Origin: Clostridiales bacterium | GTDB lineage: Bacteria > Bacillota > Clostridia > Oscillospirales > Oscillospiraceae | NCBI GenBank assembly: GCA_019418625.1 | Contig: DYBL01000045.1 | Location: 1 to 8,805 of the forward strand | Length of the DNA: 8,805 nt | Reading direction: 5' to 3' | In this document: positions 1 to 6,274 of the stretch, piece after piece | Numbering within the stretch: position 1 is the first letter of the stretch | Layout: each line of letters opens with the position of its first letter | Made by a program: the position numbers and the translations under genes | Notes under the pieces: generated by a model | Databases searched by the model: none | What the model saw: the letters and a program-made list of their open reading frames with translations, nothing else | What the model was told of the DNA's origin: nothing

Positions 1-1251
1 GCGCACCAGACCCAGCATCAGCCGGAGCATGGTGGTCTTTCCGCCGCCGGAGGGGCCCACCAGCGCCACGATCTCACCGGGACGGGCCGCAAAGTCCGCA
101 TGGCGCACCACCGGCTCGCCGCCGTAGGAAAAGCTCACGTCCTCCATGCACACGGAAAAGCCAGGCTGGCCCGCCGCGGCTCCGGACGTCCCCCGGGGCT
201 CCCGCTCCAGCTCCGTCAATTCCCGGATGCGGCGGGCCGAAACAGCCGAGGTCAAGAAGGCCGGCACCACGCCCACCAGGGAGCGGAACGTGGTGGAGAG
301 CTTGGCACTCTGGGACAAAAACAGCGTCATGGTGCCGTAGACGATCCGGCCCGACCAAAGCAGATACAGGCAATAGCCGAATGCCGCCATCTGTACCGCC
401 GAGCCCAAAAGCGAGATGGCTGCCTCCGTCTGGATGGAAAAACGGTTATAGTCCAGGCTGGCCTTTTTGTATGCCTCCTGCCGCTGCCGCAGCTCTTTTC
501 CGCACGTATCCATCAGCCCAAAGCTTTTGATGGTGTCCAGATTGGAAAATGCCTCCACCTCGTAGCTCATAAGTGCGCTGCCGATCTCTTTCATCTTCCG
601 GTTATGTCCCCGCATGCGCTTGATCAGATAGCTGGAGCTGAGCAGCAAGAACGGAGCGCTGGCCAGAGCCAGCAGCGCCATGATGCGGTCGTAGTGGAAG
701 ATGACCAAAAACGTGGCAGCAAAGGTGTAGCCGCTGATGACCAGATTGGGCAGCCAGCTGATGGCATTGGCGGCCACGGTGGTCACATCCGTATTGAACC
801 GGCTGGTCAGCTCACCGCTGCTGTAAGCGGTCAGGGCCAGCCAGTCCGCATCCAAAATCCCATCGAACACCAGGGCCTGAATATCGTTGCTCACATAAAC
901 GCTGATCTTTGCGGACACCCGGGTGATGAGGCTGCGCAGCAGCAGGCTGGCGAGTGTGGACCCCACCATCACCGCCGCCATGGTCCCCAGCTGGGAAAAG
1001 TGATAGCCGGTGATGATATCGATGGCGTATTTTCCTGCCAGGGCGGAAACCAGGCTCAGCGACGAACTGGCTATGCCCATGGCCACATAGCATGCCACCG
1101 CCCAGCGATAGCGCCGCGTAAAGGTGAAGATCCACTTCCAGTCCTCCGCCAATTCCCTCAGCGTCCCCTCCCGCCAGCGGCGGGCCAGCGTCCCAAGGGC
1201 CTCGGAGCCCAGCAGCGTTCCCTGCTGCTTCCCGTCACGGTTCTTTTTCAC
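1..1251 (-). CDS. ABC exporter, fused permease and ATPase (3' end outside window)
   Basis: This is an open frame of 417 codons from a GTG at 1249-1251 to the left edge, without a stop. It encodes a type I ABC exporter half-transporter (MsbA/LmrA/peptide-exporter class), which moves substrate out of the cytoplasm using ATP. A cytoplasmic N-terminus of about 48 residues is followed by hydrophobic helices near residues 50-71, 88-105, 165-210 (a pair) and 275-310. The intracellular-loop motif GELTSRFNTDV (146-156) is typical of the family. The ATPase domain begins near residue 365, with A-loop Tyr376 in SFSYGG and Walker A GPSGGGKTT (399-407). Q-loop, signature motif, Walker B and H-loop would lie past the edge. 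The GTG start is chosen because AGGAGG sits 8 nt upstream; it overlaps the peptidase gene by 17 nt, implying translational coupling. The substrate cannot be read from the sequence; the peptidase neighbour suggests a peptide. The exporter call is firm, the substrate is inference. Confidence 0.93.
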   Translation of the reverse strand, partial: MKKNRDGKQQGTLLGSEALGTLARRWREGTLRELAEDWKWIFTFTRRYRWAVACYVAMGIASSSLSLVSALAGKYAIDIITGYHFSQLGTMAAVMVGSTLASLLLRSLITRVSAKISVYVSNDIQALVFDGILDADWLALTAYSSGELTSRFNTDVTTVAANAISWLPNLVISGYTFAATFLVIFHYDRIMALLALASAPFLLLSSSYLIKRMRGHNRKMKEIGSALMSYEVEAFSNLDTIKSFGLMDTCGKELRQRQEAYKKASLDYNRFSIQTEAAISLLGSAVQMAAFGYCLYLLWSGRIVYGTMTLFLSQSAKLSTTFRSLVGVVPAFLTSAVSARRIRELTELEREPRGTSGAAAGQPGFSVCMEDVSFSYGGEPVVRHADFAARPGEIVALVGPSGGGKTTMLRLMLGLVR

Positions 1252-1726
1252 GCCTGCTCCCTCCTCTCGGCCATATGCGCCGGAGCGCGCCATATCCCGC
1301 GCGCAGCAGCGGCCGCACCGGCAGCAGCCACAGCCATGGTCCCGCAAAAAAACGCCACCAGGCATCCTCCGGACCGATCCAGTTCCCCTTGCGGCGCACC
1401 TTCGTCACCACGGCAAATACCTGCTCCGGTGCCACAGGTCCCTCCACCGCCTGCTGCGCATCCCCCACCAGAAAATACCCCTCCGGCGAGACACGGCAGA
1501 CCCGATGCATGATGTACGATCCGTCCGTCCGGCGGAAAAAGGCCATGTCTCCCCGGCGGAGCGGCTCCTTCGGACGGGAAAAGCAGATGGCGTCCCGCCC
1601 ATGGACCAAAAACGGGGTCATGCTGCCGCCGGTGACCGTCAGCGTCACCTGTCTGCCCTCATCCAAAAGCTGCATCAAAACAGGCAGATACGTCCGGGCG
1701 TCCATCTGTCTGGGTCTTTCCTCCAC
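1235..1726 (-). CDS. S24/S26 family (signal-peptidase-like) serine peptidase
   Basis: This is a 163-residue protein read from a GTG at 1724-1726. Residues 28-40 (TLTVTGGSMTPFL) form the Ser box of the S24/S26 fold, with Ser35 the predicted nucleophile. GDMAFFRR (59-66), YIMHRV (71-76) and LVGDA (86-90) are the following conserved blocks. His74 sits where archaeal and ER-type signal peptidases carry a catalytic His, and Asp89 is the likely third residue, so a Ser-His-Asp arrangement is inferred rather than Ser-Lys. There is no N-terminal membrane anchor. A Trp-rich hydrophobic stretch (123-137) may tether it to the membrane. It overlaps the ABC exporter gene by 17 nt. The frame stays open upstream to 1879, but that extension runs antisense-like through the kinase tail and terminator and is rejected; AAGGAGG 7 nt before the GTG sets the start. 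Likely role: cleaving a peptide or protein handled by the exporter (inference). A generic secretory signal peptidase is less likely given the missing anchor. Confidence 0.85.
   Translation of the reverse strand: MEERPRQMDARTYLPVLMQLLDEGRQVTLTVTGGSMTPFLVHGRDAICFSRPKEPLRRGDMAFFRRTDGSYIMHRVCRVSPEGYFLVGDAQQAVEGPVAPEQVFAVVTKVRRKGNWIGPEDAWWRFFAGPWLWLLPVRPLLRAGYGALRRIWPRGGSRREKEP
1260..1265 (-). promoter_or_regulatory. Ribosome binding site for the ABC exporter
   Basis: The minus strand reads AGGAGG here, 8 nt before the GTG at 1251. It lies inside the end of the peptidase gene and decides the GTG start, since no in-frame ATG lies at a suitable distance. Confidence 0.75.
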
Positions 1727-1733
1727 GGTACGT

Positions 1734-1740
1734 CCTCCTT
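1734..1740 (-). promoter_or_regulatory. Ribosome binding site for the S24/S26 peptidase
   Basis: The minus strand reads AAGGAGG, 7 nt before the GTG at 1726. The next in-frame ATG, at 1705, has its nearest purine-rich box about 14 nt away, so the GTG is preferred. Confidence 0.8.
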
Positions 1741-1751
1741 CTCGATATGGC

Positions 1752-1784
1752 AAAAGCCGCCCGAAAGCCGCGGGCGGCTTTTTT
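1752..1784 (-). terminator. Intrinsic terminator closing the polysaccharide operon
   Basis: Arms GCCGCCCG (1756-1763) and CGGGCGGC (1771-1778) form a perfect 8-bp GC-rich stem with a 7-nt loop, and can be extended by four A-T pairs. On the minus strand it begins 3 nt after the kinase stop codon and is followed by four U residues. On the plus strand the T-run is longer (six), so it may work in both directions. No gene reads toward it on the plus strand in this window. The downstream peptidase gene starts only 26 nt past the stem, so partial read-through (attenuation) is possible. Confidence 0.8.
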
Positions 1785-1787
1785 GCC

Positions 1788-3257
1788 TTATGACTCCTCT
1801 GCCTTGGTCTTGCGGCGGGCGTAGGTCCCATAGCCGTAGGACCGGTAGCCCCCATAGCCGTAACCATAGCCGTAGCCATAGCCGCCCTGCCCCGTCTGCA
1901 CGCCGTTGAGCACGCAGCCCATCAGCGGCGTGCCGGTCTCAGAGAGGAACTGGAGGCTGTCTACGATGTGAGACATCTCCACAGCGCCGGAACGCAGCAC
2001 ATACAGCGTTCCGTCCGCCAAGCGGGTAAGTCCCGCGCTGTCCGCCAGCAATCCGCACGGCGGCGTGTCCAGGACCACATACTCCGCCTCCCGGCGCAGC
2101 TGGTCCACCAGGGCGCCGAGGCGGCGGGAGGTCAGCTGCTGGCGGGCGTCCTGCGCGGGGCGGTCTCCTGCCAGCAGTCTGAGCGTGCTGCCCTCCACCG
2201 GTATCAGCGCCTCCAGAACGGATTCCTTCTCCCCGCTCAAAAGCTCCGGCACGCCCCGGGAGGGCGTCTCCACGCCCAGCGCTTTTTTTACCGACGGCTT
2301 GCGCAGATCCAGGTCCACCAGGATCACCCGGGCTCCGCTCTGGCTCAGCGACAGCGCCAGATTGACCGCCACCGTGGTCTTGCCCTCTCCGGGCAGAGTG
2401 CTGGTGACCAGGATCACCTGCGCATGCTGCTTTTGGGCCTGCCGCAGGAATTTCATGCGCATGCTGCGCACGCTTTCCTGAAACGCGGATGTGACCCGCT
2501 GGTTCCGGATGGAGATGCGCCGGTCGATCTCCCTGCCCCGGCGCTTGAAGGTCACCCTGGGCAGCGTGGCGATGCACTGGAGGTTCAGCCGGCGGCGGAT
2601 GTCCTCCGGGTCACGGATGCTGCGGCGGGTGAGCGCGTAGAGCAGCACCACCGCAAGCCCCAGGGCGCAGCCCAGCGCCGCTCCCTTGCACACGGTCCGG
2701 GCCGGCCGGAACGCATTGTAGGGCGCGCGGGCCACCTCCGGCACCGTCAGAAGATTCATCTGTGTATTGCCGATCACATAGTCCGCCACCTGGGGATAGA
2801 CCTGAGTGACAGCCATCAAAATATCATAGGCATCCTGGGCAGACGTACTGGTGACCCGCAGGGAAAAGAGGTTCGTGTTCTCTACGGTCTGGGCCGAGAT
2901 GCTGCCGTTGAGACGGTCCACTCCCATGGCCTGACGGAGCTTTGTCTGCATGAGCTCCGACTGGACCAGATACGGGAACGTCTTGGTCAGCTGCTCCGCT
3001 GTGGCCTTGTCGTAGTAACTGGTGCTGCCGCCGATGTCGGTGAGGGAGTTGCTGTCCATCTGGATGGTGAACGTCACCTCTGAGGCATACATAGGCGTAT
3101 AGCTCCGCCAGGCCCGCAGGCCCAGAGCGCCGCCGCAGGCCACCGCCAGTACCAGCACCAGCCACCAAAGGCGCCCCATGGCCTTTCCAAACTCCTGGAG
3201 GATGCGGAAGATATCGATTTTTTCCAGCTCTGCCTGATCCACCTTATGCTCGCTCAT
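1788..3257 (-). CDS. Fused Wzz-type chain-length protein/BY-kinase, paralogue 2
   Basis: This 489-residue bacterial tyrosine kinase is fused to its own chain-length/activator domain. Two membrane helices (about 30-48 and 192-209) flank a short Wzz-type extracytoplasmic domain. The cytoplasmic kinase has ring-forming motif EX2RX2R (ESVRSMR, 261-267), Walker A TSTLPGEGKTT (285-295), Walker A' ILVDLDLRKP (312-321, Arg319 present) and Walker B VVLDTPP (394-400). The tail carries nine tyrosines between 460 and 479 in a YG-rich cluster, the usual autophosphorylation site. In known systems cycles of tail phosphorylation control polymer length and export. All catalytic signatures are present, so it should be active. 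The ATG at 3255-3257 is chosen for its GGGAGG box 5 nt upstream; it overlaps the previous gene by 14 nt. The frame is open to 3383, but that extension is the preceding gene's YG repeat read out of frame and is rejected. It is the last gene before the terminator. Confidence 0.94.
   Translation of the reverse strand: MSEHKVDQAELEKIDIFRILQEFGKAMGRLWWLVLVLAVACGGALGLRAWRSYTPMYASEVTFTIQMDSNSLTDIGGSTSYYDKATAEQLTKTFPYLVQSELMQTKLRQAMGVDRLNGSISAQTVENTNLFSLRVTSTSAQDAYDILMAVTQVYPQVADYVIGNTQMNLLTVPEVARAPYNAFRPARTVCKGAALGCALGLAVVLLYALTRRSIRDPEDIRRRLNLQCIATLPRVTFKRRGREIDRRISIRNQRVTSAFQESVRSMRMKFLRQAQKQHAQVILVTSTLPGEGKTTVAVNLALSLSQSGARVILVDLDLRKPSVKKALGVETPSRGVPELLSGEKESVLEALIPVEGSTLRLLAGDRPAQDARQQLTSRRLGALVDQLRREAEYVVLDTPPCGLLADSAGLTRLADGTLYVLRSGAVEMSHIVDSLQFLSETGTPLMGCVLNGVQTGQGGYGYGYGYGYGGYRSYGYGTYARRKTKAEES
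1821..1880 (-). repeat. Tyr-Gly repeat tail of kinase paralogue 2
   Basis: Codons for residues 460-479 encode five consecutive Tyr-Gly pairs and then a looser part (Gly, Tyr-Arg-Ser, two Tyr-Gly, Thr-Tyr), giving nine tyrosines. Tyr codons mix TAT and TAC and Gly codons mix GGC, GGT and GGG, so the hexamer repeat is imperfect in DNA but regular in protein. Confidence 0.9.
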
Positions 3258-4704
3258 CGCTGCCTCCCGCCGTATCCGCGCCCTTGCCGGCGCGCTGTTT
3301 CCCGCCGTAGCCATAACCGTAGCCATATCCGTAACCGTATCCATAGCCATAGTGGTCATTGGAAAACGGCATGCCGCGCACATCGTTGAACACGCACCCC
3401 AAAAGCTCCGCGCGGCACTGGCTCAGCATATCCACCGTGTCGTTGATGCGCCGGGCCGGGGATACATCCTGCCGCACCACCAGCAGCGAAAGGTCCGCCT
3501 GGTCCGCCAGGGCCTCCACGTCGGAAAAAAGGGCCATGGGCGGGGAATCGATGACGATGTAGTCCATCTCCCTGCGGGCCCGGTCCAGGATCTCCGCCAT
3601 GACCGGCGAAGCGATCAGCTCGGCCGCTCCGTCGCTGCTGCGGGTGGAAAAGAGGGTATAGAGATGCTCCCGCTCCAGATATTCCGGCGCACAAGGCACC
3701 TCGCCTTGCAGCATGTCCGCCAGCTCTGCGGCGGGCTTGCTGTGAAAAAGCTTGAACTGGGCGGCTTTGTGCAGGTCCGCGTCCATGAGCAGCACCTTCC
3801 GCCCGCCCTGGGTCAGCGCCAGAGCCAGGTTGGCCGCCACGGTGGACTTGCCCTCGTTCTCCGCCACACTGGTGACCAAAATCACCTTCCGCTCTCCGTG
3901 CCGGGCGGCAAAATCCACCTTGGCCGCCAGCTTGTAGACCTCTTCGGTGAAGCAAAAGCTGGCCACAGGCATGGTGATAAGCAGGCCTTTATTGGCTTTT
4001 TTCATTTTGGTGCGCAGCGTCTTGTTCTTCACCTCATGGTGGATGGTGGCAAAGAGCTTTACATCCAGCTTGCGCCGCAGCGCCTGAGAGGTCTGCACCG
4101 TGTCCGACAGCACCGCCATGACCAGCAGGATGACTGCCATGGCACCGGCGCCGCCCAGAAAGGCCCGCTGCAAAAGCGTCCGCCGGTCCACGGGGTTGGA
4201 GGGCGCCGTGGGGACCGTGGGGCTGTCCAGCACTTTCAAGATCACGTTCTGAAATACGTACTCCGACACGGCATCGTAGTTATCCAGCAGCAGCTGCAGC
4301 GTGCGGAAGGCATCCTCCGGGGAATCCGCCGTCACCTTCAGCACCAGGATGTTCGTCTCCGGCAGCACGGAAGCCGTCAATGTGCCCGGCAGGCTCTCCT
4401 GCCCCAGCTGGCTGGTGGCGATGCTGCTGAACATGTTGCTCTCAAAAAGCTCCGTGAAGGTATCGGCGATCTCAGAGGAGACCGTCAGGTTGGAAAGCAC
4501 GGATGAATAGCCGCCGCTCTTGACGCTGACGGCCATAGTGGCACTGGCGGTATATTCGGGGCGGTACACGCTCTGAAGCGCGGTGAGCACCAGCATGACC
4601 GCGATGAGTCCCGCCGCCGCGATGGTCAGTGCGTCCCGGCCCAGGCGCCGCAGCAGGCACAGGGGGTTGAGCTCCGCCCAATGAAACATCTGTTGTTCGT
4701 CCAT
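3244..4704 (-). CDS. Fused Wzz-type chain-length protein/BY-kinase, paralogue 1 (divergent motifs)
   Basis: This 486-residue protein has the same architecture as the following gene. Helix 1 is about 27-43; a Wzz-type extracytoplasmic domain ends in a Pro-containing stretch (161-171); helix 2 is about 182-199; then comes a P-loop kinase domain. Walker A is TSVAENEGKST (278-288) and Walker B is IVIDSPP (383-389). Walker A' is LLMDADLHK (305-313), with His312 where BY-kinases normally have Arg. The ring-forming EX2RX2R region reads EVYKLAAK (255-262), without the two arginines. The tail has eight Tyr-Gly pairs (452-467), then a Lys/Gly-rich end. ATP binding looks intact; catalytic strength and ring formation are uncertain. 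It may be a weaker kinase, a substrate of paralogue 2, or mainly a chain-length regulator (inference). The ATG has GAGGAG 5 nt upstream, and the upstream Ig-like gene ends 9 nt before it. Confidence 0.94.
   Translation of the reverse strand: MDEQQMFHWAELNPLCLLRRLGRDALTIAAAGLIAVMLVLTALQSVYRPEYTASATMAVSVKSGGYSSVLSNLTVSSEIADTFTELFESNMFSSIATSQLGQESLPGTLTASVLPETNILVLKVTADSPEDAFRTLQLLLDNYDAVSEYVFQNVILKVLDSPTVPTAPSNPVDRRTLLQRAFLGGAGAMAVILLVMAVLSDTVQTSQALRRKLDVKLFATIHHEVKNKTLRTKMKKANKGLLITMPVASFCFTEEVYKLAAKVDFAARHGERKVILVTSVAENEGKSTVAANLALALTQGGRKVLLMDADLHKAAQFKLFHSKPAAELADMLQGEVPCAPEYLEREHLYTLFSTRSSDGAAELIASPVMAEILDRARREMDYIVIDSPPMALFSDVEALADQADLSLLVVRQDVSPARRINDTVDMLSQCRAELLGCVFNDVRGMPFSNDHYGYGYGYGYGYGYGYGGKQRAGKGADTAGGSDERA
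3263..3268 (-). promoter_or_regulatory. Ribosome binding site for kinase paralogue 2
   Basis: The minus strand reads GGGAGG, 5 nt before the ATG at 3257 and inside the end of the previous gene. It fixes the start at 3257 instead of the upstream candidates reaching to 3383. Confidence 0.75.
3301..3351 (-). repeat. (Tyr-Gly)8 repeat tail of kinase paralogue 1
   Basis: Eight consecutive Tyr-Gly dipeptides plus one Gly are encoded by an imperfect hexamer tract. Tyr codons mix TAT and TAC and Gly codons mix GGC, GGT, GGA and GGG. Any 6-nt gain or loss would keep the frame and change only the number of tyrosines. Confidence 0.92.
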
Positions 4705-4709
4705 ACTCG

Positions 4710-4715
4710 CTCCTC
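4710..4715 (-). promoter_or_regulatory. Ribosome binding site overlapping the Ig-like gene's stop codon
   Basis: The minus strand reads GAGGAG, 5 nt before the ATG at 4704. Its first bases belong to the TGA stop of the upstream gene (4714-4716), which favours coupled reinitiation. Confidence 0.7.
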
Positions 4716-5511
4716 ACTCTGTGACCACATACAAAACCGCGGTGCCCACGGTGCCGTTTGCCCCGCTGCAGCTATACTGCACCCGGCTGATCCCCGGCTG
4801 GAGGCCTCCCTCCGGCAGCTGGGCGGAGACGGCACCGCCGCCGGTGACGCTCTCTACATAGGCCATGGGGTCGAACGGCTCGCCCGCCGTCCGGTAGACC
4901 AGATACTCCGTCAGGGTGATGCGCGGCTCTCCGGCGGCATAATTGCGAATGACCACATCCAGGGTGATGGATGCAGTGTCTCCCAGGCTGTTGGTCACCT
5001 CAAAGGTGACCGGATAGGTTCCCTCATAGTAGATGGAAAGATCGTTGGAGTTGACCTTGATCCGGTCGGACAGGTCCCCGTCGATCACGTCCCAGGCACT
5101 CATCCGGTCCTTGATGCGGACACTGGAGCCCATGGAGTAGCGCAGTTCCTTCGTCAGGGAAAAGCGCGGCGGGGTATAGTCCGTATACTGCACGCTGCGC
5201 TGGCTGGAGGCCACATGGTGGTCGCTGTCCGCCACCACGTAGGTGACCGTCAGCGCCCCGCCGGCATCCCGCTGGATGCCCTCCACCATCAGCTCTGCCG
5301 TCAGGTCTCCGTCTTTTTCGTCCCAGGCGGTCACATCCTGCATCAAAGCCTCCGTGCCGCTGTCCTTCACAGACAGCACCAGCGGCTCATCCGGGCAGGT
5401 GATGACCGGGATCGTATCGTCCGTCTGCCAGATCCGATAGGCCGTGGACGCCCCCAGGGCGGCAGCCGAGAGGATAAAACATATCAGCGTAATGATGCGC
5501 AGTCGTCTCAT
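4714..5511 (-). CDS. Membrane-anchored protein with tandem Ig-like domains, function unknown
   Basis: This is a 265-residue protein with a basic start (MRRLR) and one hydrophobic helix (about 6-24) without an obvious cleavage site, so probably anchored with the rest outside the cell. The exterior looks like two or three beta-sandwich repeats: about 33-110, 113-190 and a divergent 195-263. The first two share the block W-D-x-x-D-G-D-L (63-70 and 140-147), characteristic of DUF5011/HYR-like bacterial Ig-fold domains that often sit on cell surfaces. No catalytic motif, sortase signal or lipobox is visible. It lies between the phosphatase and the kinases, with 9-nt gaps on both sides, so it is surely co-expressed with them. 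It may be an extracytoplasmic partner of the Wzz domains or bind the nascent polysaccharide (inference). The ATG follows GAGGAG by 5 nt. The Ig-fold call is from motif and pattern; function is not recognised. Confidence 0.88.
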   Translation of the reverse strand: MRRLRIITLICFILSAAALGASTAYRIWQTDDTIPVITCPDEPLVLSVKDSGTEALMQDVTAWDEKDGDLTAELMVEGIQRDAGGALTVTYVVADSDHHVASSQRSVQYTDYTPPRFSLTKELRYSMGSSVRIKDRMSAWDVIDGDLSDRIKVNSNDLSIYYEGTYPVTFEVTNSLGDTASITLDVVIRNYAAGEPRITLTEYLVYRTAGEPFDPMAYVESVTGGGAVSAQLPEGGLQPGISRVQYSCSGANGTVGTAVLYVVTE

Positions 5512-5516
5512 AAGTG

Positions 5517-5522
5517 CTCCTC
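5517..5522 (-). promoter_or_regulatory. Ribosome binding site overlapping the phosphatase stop codon
   Basis: The minus strand reads GAGGAG, 5 nt before the ATG at 5511, and overlaps the phosphatase TGA (5521-5523). The layout matches the junction at 4705-4716. Confidence 0.7.
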
Positions 5523-6273
5523 AAGCTCTCTCAAATTCCTCCAGCACCGGGCGGACCGGCCGGTCCTCCAGGATGCGCCGGGGGTTTTCACGCAGCAGAA
5601 AATCAGCGATCTCCGGTCCGTCCGCAGCCGCCGCCAGCTCCCACGCCTCCTCCATGCGGGTCGTGCGCCGGTAGGGACTGTGGGCGTCGGAGGCGATCAG
5701 ATGGACACAGCCGCTCGCCATGCACCAGCGGGCCGTGCGGGCAGCCCGGCGTCCAAAGCGTCCGGCAAGGCTGCCCTTGTTGATCTGCAGCACATAGCCC
5801 TGCCGGCTCCACTCCAGCAGCAGCGCCTCGTTCCCCTGGATGAAGCGATACCGCTCCGGATGCGCCACCACCGGCACCGCGCCCCGCGCCGCGATGGCCG
5901 CGAGGATCGCTCCTGCGAAATCCGGCGACTCATCAAAGCCGAATTCCACCAAAAGATAGCGGCTGCCGCCCAAGGTCAGCAGCCGCCCGCAGTCCAGCAG
6001 ATGGGGCACGTCCCCGGTGGCGAACACCTCCATGCCCGCGTACAGTTCCACTTGCAATCCGGCCCGGCGTACGGCAGCGCGCAGCGCCTCCAGCTGCCGC
6101 TGCAGCTCCGGCCCGGCATAATTTTCAAACTCTCCCGGCACATTGCAGTGGGGCGTGACCGCAATGGCCCGCACACCGCTGCGCTCCGCCATGGCGGCCA
6201 TGGCCAGGCTCTCCTCCTCCGAGGCGGCGCCGTCGTCCGCTCCCGGCAGGATATGGCAATGCAGGTCCGTCAT
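5521..6273 (-). CDS. PHP-family protein tyrosine phosphatase (CpsB/CapC/YwqE type)
   Basis: This 250-residue protein is the usual family length (about 240-255). It is a metal-dependent phosphatase that removes phosphate from the Tyr-rich tails of BY-kinases in the cytoplasm. All PHP metal-site and catalytic blocks are present in order: DLHCHILPGADDG (3-15: His5, His7, Asp14), TPH (His42), GMEVF (Glu82), VEFGF (Glu110), VAHPERY (His138, Arg141) and SDAHSP (Asp196, His198), with Arg202/Arg203 following. Spacing closely follows pneumococcal CpsB. There is no signal peptide. Its kinase targets are encoded two and three genes downstream. The start ATG lies 1 nt after the upstream stop (TGA-G-ATG) and has no good ribosome binding site, so translation probably depends on coupling. 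Function is assigned with high confidence from the complete active site and context. Confidence 0.95.
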   Translation of the reverse strand: MTDLHCHILPGADDGAASEEESLAMAAMAERSGVRAIAVTPHCNVPGEFENYAGPELQRQLEALRAAVRRAGLQVELYAGMEVFATGDVPHLLDCGRLLTLGGSRYLLVEFGFDESPDFAGAILAAIAARGAVPVVAHPERYRFIQGNEALLLEWSRQGYVLQINKGSLAGRFGRRAARTARWCMASGCVHLIASDAHSPYRRTTRMEEAWELAAAADGPEIADFLLRENPRRILEDRPVRPVLEEFERA

Positions 6274-6274
6274 C

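Noticed and set aside
100..1512. Plus-strand open frame of 470 codons opposite the exporter and peptidase genes
   Set aside because: Its translation is rich in Arg, His, Gln and Pro with no domain, and it lies antisense to two genes with clear motifs. Long antisense frames are expected in GC-rich coding DNA.
1727..1879. A 51-residue N-terminal extension of the S24/S26 peptidase
   Set aside because: It would run through the kinase tail repeat and the terminator hairpin. The AAGGAGG box at 1734-1740 sets the GTG start at 1726.
1821..1880. Short-spaced repeats resembling a CRISPR or satellite array
   Set aside because: The periodicity is 6 nt and in frame with a Tyr-Gly protein repeat. There are no spacers and no palindromic repeat units.
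1968..3083. Plus-strand open frame of 371 codons opposite kinase paralogue 2
   Set aside because: It is antisense to the fully supported kinase domain and has no motifs or coherent hydrophobic segments.
3258..3383. A 42-residue N-terminal extension of kinase paralogue 2
   Set aside because: The extra residues come from reading the previous gene's Tyr-Gly repeat in another frame (Met/Ala/Thr/Val-rich). A strong ribosome binding site at 3263-3268 marks the real start at 3257.
3352..4506. Plus-strand open frame of 384 codons opposite kinase paralogue 1
   Set aside because: It is a His/Gln/Arg-rich shadow of the kinase gene with no protein-family signal.
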